Assembly (NCBI GenBank): GCA_004335635.1
Contig: QAXH01002859.1
Span: 5,160 to 29,877, forward strand
DNA: 24,718 nucleotides
DNA from: Chloromonas sp. AAM2
Taxonomy: Eukaryota; Chlorophyta; Chlorophyceae; Chlamydomonadales; Chlamydomonadaceae
Direction: 5' to 3'
Part shown: piece by piece, positions 18,771 through 24,718 of the stretch
How the letters are laid out: every line of letters starts with the position of its first letter
Numbering within the stretch: position 1 is the first letter of the stretch
Made by a program: the position numbers and the translations under genes
Notes under the pieces: generated by a model
What the model was told of the DNA's origin: nothing
Seen by the model: the letters and a program-made list of their open reading frames with translations, nothing else
Database searches by the model: none

Positions 18771-21700
18771 ATGTCGCTCTACGCCATGCCCATGATCATT
18801 GTCAACATGGGCGTGGAAATGATGTACATTCTAGAACAGCGACTCACTGCACAGAACATTGCCACAGACAAAGGAGGCAAGGTCCTCACAGACATTGCAG
18901 CCTGCATGTTCAATAAGGACTATATCAAGATGATTTTCCAGCCCCAAGAGCTCTACACAGTGCAGGCAGTCCGCAAGATATTTGAACGCCTGGCTCATTC
19001 ATCCATCATGCGACTCTCGGACACCAGGTGTGGGCTGTGGTGTGCACAGTTTGCGTGTGTCATGGCATGTCCAGCATTGGCAGATGTGCCTGTCACTGCT
19101 CTCCCACCACCATAACAGCAGCATGCTTCGCCATAGCATTGCCTCGTACAGATATGAATGGAAGTGCACTGGCATATGGGTACACAGACAATGTTTGCCA
19201 ACAGCAATGTGTGTGCTCGCAGTAGTCGTTTCCTGCTCCTGTACGTCAGCAGTGTGTAGGATCAAAGCAGTGTAGATGCATAGTGATGCACTGGCGGGAC
19301 GTCATACATGATACGCCATGTGTGGATGTGGGTGTGTATGGCACGTGCACGTGACCAAACTCACGTGGCTGAAACACGTGATGCATGTGCAGCATGGACA
19401 AGTTGTACGACCTCATGGTCATGGGCTTCAAGTACCAGCTCATCTGCTCAGCTAACTTGGCAACCATGCTTCAGGTGAGTAATTCATAGGCAATGTCGTG
19501 ACTATCACACACATATACGGCAATAGTTCTTTTAAACGGTCCAGACCGTGCCTCGTTTGGATCGTCATCTTGTGGCATCCTTCTCATCCACATTGCTTAG
19601 TGCTCTGTAACAGCACCGACCCCATGCTGCCTGTTGGCCATCTTAGCGCACGAATTGCTTGCCACCGTGCTCATGCCCGAGCCATGGTCCGCCAGGTTTG
19701 GGGTACAGCCCGTCCATTTCCGCTGGTCCTATCTCTCTCTATTTTCGTGCACGTGCTTCTCACTCTTTCCGCAGGTCACACGCCAGCACTTGAGTCAGTT
19801 GAGAGGCATGCTGACAGGCCTAGCGGGTGCCTCATCCATCCTAGAATCCTTCACACAGGTAACCTTCTCCCTTTGGGCCATCTCATGAGGAGATGCTGCG
19901 GTTTTTCAAAAGTCTGCCTCTTACCATCTCCGTAGAGGCACACAGTGTTTGCATGTCACATGTCCGTCACAGGTACGGTTACGGGTTGGTAGCACAGGTA
20001 GGGTTTGGGTGCTGTACTCTAGTTTTTGTTGCTGTCCATGTACCCACAAGTCCTTGCACACTCCTCCCAATGCCCCCTGATGATCTCATTCTCACGGCCT
20101 GTCTGCCTCACACTTTCACTCTTCGAGGCAGAGCAGCTGGTGTGGGTATGAGTTGCATGCTTGCATGCATGTCCGTAGCACATGTGTAAAATGTGAGTTT
20201 CAGCTGGTGCCGCTTGATGTTACGTTTTTGATGCAATCACATAACCCCTCCTCCCAATCATTCGCATTGCCTGCTTGCCCCACGCCTTCATTCTTTCAGG
20301 TAGAGCAGCTGATGAACGAGACGTATGGCAAGTTCAATATGGGCGCACTGCACTTGCTACGGCAGACACTGCTGCGCTTTCTGCAAGACCGGCGAATCAA
20401 GGTCTCACTCTTCCTACAGGTACGGGTCACACTTTGACACGTACAGGTCTCACTCTTCCTACAGAGCGCGCTCGCTTATCTAGAGGTGGATCTAGAGGTG
20501 AAAAGCCAGACAGAACCTGGCACTCATATCCATGCCTTCAAGTACCTCTGCAAAGGCTTGAAGCGATTCACGTACATGCCATTCCGCCGGGAGGGCTGAG
20601 GGACACCCTTGCACGTGCAGGCCACATGAGATGAAGTGAGTTAGGCACATGCACCACGTGCGCCCAGGTGTCCTGAAACACATGTACCTCGACATCATCA
20701 GCCACATGCACCACGTGCATCCACATGTACTGGAACACATGCATCACGTGCATGCACAACGCAGGAGGGCATTCAGTCCACGGCCGGGCGCCTGATCCTT
20801 CACAACCCCGGATCCAACCGGGCAGGCACGGTCACTTACTATGATGGTCACGGCGGCATGGAGGCACAGGAGAGAATCAAACTCAAAGCACTGGAGGTGA
20901 GAGCAGGTGGAAGCCTACAGCAATTAACCGACTGTGTGACTGGCTAACAATTAGAACGATGGAGAACGACGAACGCAAAACACTGGCCAATGCAATTTCA
21001 CCATGCCCTCTATCATGTCAAGTCACTCTCACGCACGTCTGTGGCAACTAGTATTCATAATCATATTGATACCATAATAATGCTCTCTGTTGCAGTTTGA
21101 GCCGGTCGAGTTCTTCATCCACCCGGTGGCCCTGGGAACCAACCTGTACAACACAAACCGGCAGAAGGTGGTGCCGCCCGCCCGCAAGGGCGATGCGCTC
21201 ACTGCCCCACTGCTGCCTGCCGACGATCTGGCGCTGGCAGGGGAAAACAAGGCACAGGTGGGAGACGCGATTTGTGGTGCAGTCGCATACAGTCCCACAG
21301 TAAGACTGCAGTAATACACTCACACTTTCACACTTACAGTCACACTTACAGTCACACTTGACACAGCCGAACCATCAAACGAGTTGATGAACTGAACTGT
21401 GACACGGACTACGACTTACTTGGTTACTGTGTCAAGGGCTGTGAATGACAATCAAGCTTGGCTTAGTTGAAGTAGATCTCGGTAGACACAAATAGCTTGC
21501 ACGCACGTCTGTTTTCCCCATCAGTTTCAGAACAGCACTGTTCACAACTTGTGTTCACCACGTCTGATGTCCTGCATTGTTCTTGCAGGACAACCTTTGT
21601 GCTGGTTGCCTGCAGTTTTTCGCATCATTTTGGATCATTTTAATTTGCCCTGCATCATGCCTGTGTGCATCATGGCTTGTGTAATTCGTGTGCAGTACGC

Positions 21701-24003
21701 CGAGGACTACCGCCTAGCGACTAAAGGAGTGGGGGCGCAACAGGAACTGAACCTACTGTCAGCCCTTCTAGCCATGAAACCTAAGGTGAGTCAGGGTAGG
21801 TTGTTTGAATGATGGCAGCATAGAATAAGAGTCCCAGGACGCAGTGATTGACCTGCCACCAAGGGTGTGCGGGCGCAAGAGGAACCGAACCTACTGTCGG
21901 CACTGCTGGCAATGAAATTCAAGGTAAGGTAGTGTGGATTGGTTGGTTTGGTTGGGAGCATGGTGTTAAGATGGCAGCAACGCAAATTGCAAGACCAGTC
22001 ATTGACAGCCAGCGCCGGCCAGAGACAGCCAGTGCCAGCCAGTGCCAAGCAGTGCCAGCCAGTGCCAAGCAGTGACAGCCAGTGACAGCCAGTGGCGGCC
22101 AGTGACGGCCAGTGCCAGCCGGTGCCGGCCGGGGACAGCCAGGGACAGCCATTGCCGGCCATTGCCGGCCACTGGCAGCCAGTGCCGGCCAGTGCCAGAT
22201 CATTCAGAAATAGGTTGTACGTATGCCGGACGAACGGCGGGGAAATGGCAGCTGTAGGTCAGCACATACTGTTCAAGTGGCAGCAGGAAGAATGGCAGCT
22301 GGCACTGTTGTATCAAAAAAACAAGAACGACGACGACAGGTGTTTCCTATACTCTCTGTTGTGTGGCATGCTGCATGCATCTGGTGAGCTGCCAGAGCAC
22401 CCGGAGCGAGTGTTTGTGTACAAAAAATGTATGAAACGCATCATGGTGCCGGCAGATGCCAGCGTGCCCCCTGCATATCATGACTATGCAAAGTTAGTAA
22501 CACTAGTAACACTAGTAACACTAGTAACACTGGTTAGGTTTCAGCACTAAGAGACAGCAGGTGACTCGCATGGCGGCTGGGATGGGGGGCAAGGACGTGC
22601 ATGGACTAGGGGCACAAGTTGAACAGCAAAAGAACACAGTCAACCTGTGCTACGTCCTGACTGGTTTCTCTTGTGTGCACACGCTACCTCCATACGTCCT
22701 CAGTACTCTACTATCAAAACAATGTCATGTGGTAAAGTGGGCGTCATGTGGTAAAGCTACCTACTACCCAAAAGACAGTCATGTGAAAAAAAGCCGGTAG
22801 ACGTGATTAAGGACGCTGAGAAACGTGTGCCACAGCACCATGTGGGGCCACCCATCCTTTCCTATCAGAGGTACTCGTTCACCAGGCGCAGTGGGAATTG
22901 AACCCAACAACCTCAGCCATTGACTGCTGGCTCAGGGGTCTGCCTGGGAGGTCCCTCCGCGGCTTACCCTAACCTGACCCTGATCTGGGGAGTCCTCTGC
23001 CACCTCATCGCTCACATCAACACTGCACGTCCTTCCACTGCCACACAGGCCGATAACTTCAAGCTCAATCTGTTCGAGGGAGACGAGGCCGGGCCCACCG
23101 GGCCAGGGGGTATGCAGTCACTCACATTCGGACAGGTGGGCGCTGGCCATCAGCCTCTCTTCGGCTGGTTCAGCCATCAACAGCGAGTAAGCTACGCTAG
23201 CTGTGTGGGCAAGGGGTGCCTCTGCAATCCGAAGTCATGCTTGCAATTGATGAGACTGATGCTAGCGGGCAATGTCCGGGCTTAGCCTACCCAGCAGCAC
23301 ACGTGCATGCAGACCACACAAAACTATTGGGGTCCATGCCTTGATCGATTTCTTGTGAGAAGCACCTGGATTGTTTGTTCTAGCTGCAGAACCGCTGAGG
23401 ATGAGAGCTTGCAATCAAGCTGTGCTAACTGCACCAGCAATGCTGCCAAGTCAACACCTTTTCCGCTACCATGTGCTGTCCCTGCATTACCATGCCTGTA
23501 CTTTATGCCTGCACTTGATGCCTGTGCTTTATGCCTGTACTTGATGCCTGTACTTTATGCCTGTAATTGCGCCTGCCACAACCCCTATCAGCCACACAAC
23601 CAACCAGAACCAGATCGTTTTTCACGCTTCTTGTTCTAACCGTTTTACTGTCCCAGTTCGTCCGAATCACCAAACATGTGATGCTTGTCTGATTGTTGCT
23701 TATCACCGCAAGGTGTACTCCACTTTCCCTGGTTCCTGATTGCATTTTGATTTATCCCGGGTACTGATTGCATTTCTCTGGTCTTTGTCTTCAAGACGTT
23801 TGCTTAATGTACCAACTGTCAAGAAGTTTGCTTGATATACTAAGTGTCAAAGAGTTTGCTTGATATCTCAGGGTGGCGGCAATCGGTACAAGGAGGGCAT
23901 GATGGCCGCCCTGAGTTTGGACGAGCGGCCGGCCAACAGGGCAGCCACTGCCAAGCGAGAAGGGGCCGAAGAGGAGGAAGACTTGCTGGACCTTCTGGGG
24001 TAG
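18771..24003 (+). CDS. OSCP1: OSCP1 (organic solute carrier partner 1) homologue
   Basis: Nine exons join in frame: 18771-19027, 19393-19474, 19775-19858, 20300-20419, 20765-20896, 21096-21257, 21696-21785, 23049-23135, 23872-24003, giving 381 residues, near the length of animal OSCP1. Hallmarks in order: NMGVEMMYILEQRLTAQNI (12-30), FQPQELYTVQAVRKIFERLAH (56-76), SMDKLYDLMVMGFKYQL (86-102), ALHLLRQTLLRFLQDRRIKV (157-176), GRLILHNPG, LGTNLYNTNRQ, ELNLLSALLAMK, FKLNLFEGDE, and an acidic EEEEDLLDLLG end. After the first junction all introns are phase 0. Animal OSCP1 modulates organic solute transport and is found among conserved ciliary genes; its biochemical activity is not settled. Start context is TCATCATGTC. 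Partial copies of exons 4 and 7 lie in the introns that follow them. Confidence 0.96.
19338..19382. promoter_or_regulatory. Cluster of four CACGTG palindromes in OSCP1 intron 1
   Basis: GCACGTGCACGTGACC, TCACGTGG and ACACGTGA fall within 45 bases, just before the exon 2 acceptor. CACGTG is the core of E-box/G-box sites for bHLH and bZIP factors. Position in an intron and local repeat structure make regulation only a possibility. Confidence 0.35.
20445..20464 (+). repeat. 20-bp copy of the end of OSCP1 exon 4 in intron 4
   Basis: AGGTCTCACTCTTCCTACAG occurs at 20400-20419 (last bases of exon 4) and again, perfectly, 45 bases downstream. The copy ends in a pyrimidine-rich TCCTACAG and so is a good 3' splice acceptor instead of an exon end. 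Confidence 0.9.
20648..20760. repeat. CACATGCACCACGTGC repeats in OSCP1 intron 4
   Basis: Imperfect copies of CACATGCACCACGTGC at about 20648, 20703 and 20739 run almost to the exon 5 acceptor (20764). Each contains a CACGTG palindrome. Confidence 0.6.
21319..21360. repeat. 12-bp tandem repeat ACACTTACAGTC
   Basis: About three copies lie in OSCP1 intron 6, starting about 60 bases after the exon 6 donor. Each contains the acceptor-like string CTTACAG. Confidence 0.7.
21855..21923 (+). pseudogene. Diverged copy of OSCP1 exon 7 within intron 7
   Basis: These 69 bases align without a gap to the last 69 bases of exon 7 (21717-21785), with 54 identities by my count, and are followed by a good donor (AAG/GTAAGG). 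Translation ATKGVRAQEEPNLLSALLAM keeps 19 of 23 residues. An in-frame TGA lies two codons upstream of the copy with no acceptor between, so it cannot be spliced in frame as it stands. Confidence 0.88.
22010..22200. repeat. 10-bp GCCAGTGCCA-type satellite
   Basis: About 19 imperfect copies of a decamer (GCCAGTGCCA, GCCAGTGACA, GCCGGTGCCG, GCCATTGCCG) fill this part of OSCP1 intron 7. Confidence 0.92.
22211..22550 (+). other. Unidentified open stretch inside OSCP1 intron 7
   Basis: A plus-strand frame continuing out of the decamer repeat stays open to TAA at 22550, including an evenly composed part (VGQHILFKWQQEEWQLALLY, then KNKNDDDRCFLYSL and HPERVFVYKKCMKRIMVPAD). It ends in VTL repeats from a 9-bp array. 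I do not recognise it; a transposon fragment is possible. Confidence 0.25.
22495..22530. repeat. 9-bp tandem repeat TAGTAACAC
   Basis: Four perfect copies lie in OSCP1 intron 7. Confidence 0.95.
23492..23569. repeat. 13-bp tandem repeat ATGCCTGTACTTT
   Basis: Six copies with alternating TTT and TTG ends fill 78 bases of OSCP1 intron 8. Confidence 0.93.
23791..23871. repeat. 28-bp tandem repeat ending on the OSCP1 exon 9 acceptor
   Basis: Copies at 23791-23818, 23819-23846 and 23847-23871 share TCAAGAAGTTTGCTTGATAT. The third ends in CTCAG, the real acceptor. Copies one and two have CCAACTG and CTAAGTG at the same place, so the branch-point-like part is repeated but the AG is not conserved. 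Confidence 0.93.
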
Positions 24004-24058
24004 CAAGTCGCACCAAGTACCAGCCTGATGGAGTGTGTGTATTCATCGAACATTTGTG

Positions 24059-24063
24059 TGTAA
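24059..24063 (+). terminator. TGTAA poly(A) signal candidate for OSCP1
   Basis: TGTAA, the common green-algal polyadenylation signal, lies 56 bases after the OSCP1 stop codon. Cleavage would be expected 10-20 bases further on. Confidence 0.45.
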
Positions 24064-24718
24064 AGTCATTGCTGGACCTGCTGACCTTGCCGACGCATTT
24101 GGCTGCTGGGCTGCCGCAGCCAGCTGCTCTCTGCGCTCATCCACTTCCGCGTCTGCACCCTGCATTAGCACTCTTGGCGTTTGCACCCATACTGGGGTAG
24201 CAATCCAACACCAAGTGCCAGCCACGAAACACGTGAGAGCTTTCCCTAGTGTAGCTTCTGTACTGGGGTGCTTTGAACTTGCAACACTTCACGCCAACAC
24301 GTGATGCAAGAGGCCGGCCGATTGAGGTGGTGTTTGTTACCCAGCAGGTTCAGTAAATCTTCCACCTCGATTCACTGAACCTGCTGGGTAGCAAACTAAC
24401 CCCCTTAAATGGCAGCCTCAAATCACGTGTTTGAGTGTGGGCACTCCTGGTGTAATCTGTGTCTATATGAACGCGTCACACTTGCAACAGGTGACGCTAA
24501 ATGTCATGCATGGTGCCTGCCCATGCATGTAATCTATTGATCGTTTGGGTCCTATATATCTTGAGTGCGAAAATCATGAACGCTGAAGTGTGACAGCACC
24601 AGAACATAATCATTGTTGTGTGGAGCAGGGCCTAACCAATGTGACACAGGGCCTAACCAGGCGTGTCAAAGTACCGAGCTTGACAGGCCGGTAGAAGGCG
24701 ATGAGCAACGACTTTGTA
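24064..24718. other. Intergenic right end
   Basis: No exon is supported. It contains a diverged copy (about 24190-24220) of the sequence around the OSCP1 stop codon (TGGGGTAGCAA... CACCAAGTGCCAGCC), the hairpin at 24332-24396, further TGTAA strings near 24452 and 24527, and a direct repeat AGGGCCTAACCA at about 24627 and 24647. Confidence 0.4.
24332..24396. repeat. Strong inverted repeat, 23-bp arms
   Basis: The left arm 24332-24354 (starts GTTTGTTACCCAGCAGG) and right arm 24374-24396 (starts ACTGAACCTGCTGGG) pair at 22 of 23 positions around a 19-base loop. It lies about 330 bases past the OSCP1 stop codon. Confidence 0.93.

Noticed and set aside
22880..22950. tRNA-like string (minus strand GGGTTCAATTCCC, resembling a B box)
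   Set aside because: No acceptor stem or anticodon arm can be formed around it; the A-box-like string lies directly beside it and not at tRNA distance.

Overview
This is nuclear DNA of a green alga (Chlorophyta is the best fit; the exact lineage is an inference). The coding signal is cut into many short exons with GT-AG introns and no operon-like spacing. Two genes belong to families I know from plants (RHIP1-like and HLB1-like) and two are pan-eukaryotic (mago nashi and OSCP1). A TGTAA element, the usual green-algal poly(A) signal, follows OSCP1. I rebuilt exon models by hand from reading frame, splice consensus and phase; all five multi-exon models close in frame.

Layout, left to right. 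Positions 1-2200 are poorly resolved: a possible terminal exon on the minus strand at the edge, a plus-strand first exon encoding a signal peptide (747-903), and a plus-strand terminal exon (about 1587-1779). At 2224-3396 (minus) lies a four-exon gene for a 203-residue protein with an N-terminal coiled coil and two membrane segments, which I do not recognise. At 4571-12495 (minus) lies a 13-exon gene for a 572-residue protein with a TPR core and a PH-like C-terminus, resembling plant HLB1. The gap up to 13350 holds an open reading frame with decayed EsV-1-7-like Cys/His repeats. At 13351-15997 (minus) lies an eight-exon RHIP1-like gene of 241 residues. At 17378-18547 (minus) lies mago nashi (148 residues, five exons). 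It is divergent from OSCP1 at 18771-24003 (plus, 381 residues, nine exons), with a 223-bp shared promoter region. The right end is intergenic and carries a strong hairpin.

The most unusual property is in the introns. Many contain tandem repeats that start at, or end on, a splice junction, so that the donor or acceptor sequence itself is multiplied. The clearest case is a 32-bp array in the HLB1-like gene that carries eleven copies of the exon/GTGAGT boundary. OSCP1 also contains a diverged partial copy of its exon 7 and a 20-bp copy of the end of exon 4, both in the intron that follows the exon. No single pathway links the genes: they cover RNA processing (mago), possibly cilia (OSCP1), endomembrane or signalling roles (HLB1-like, RHIP1-like) and one unknown membrane protein.
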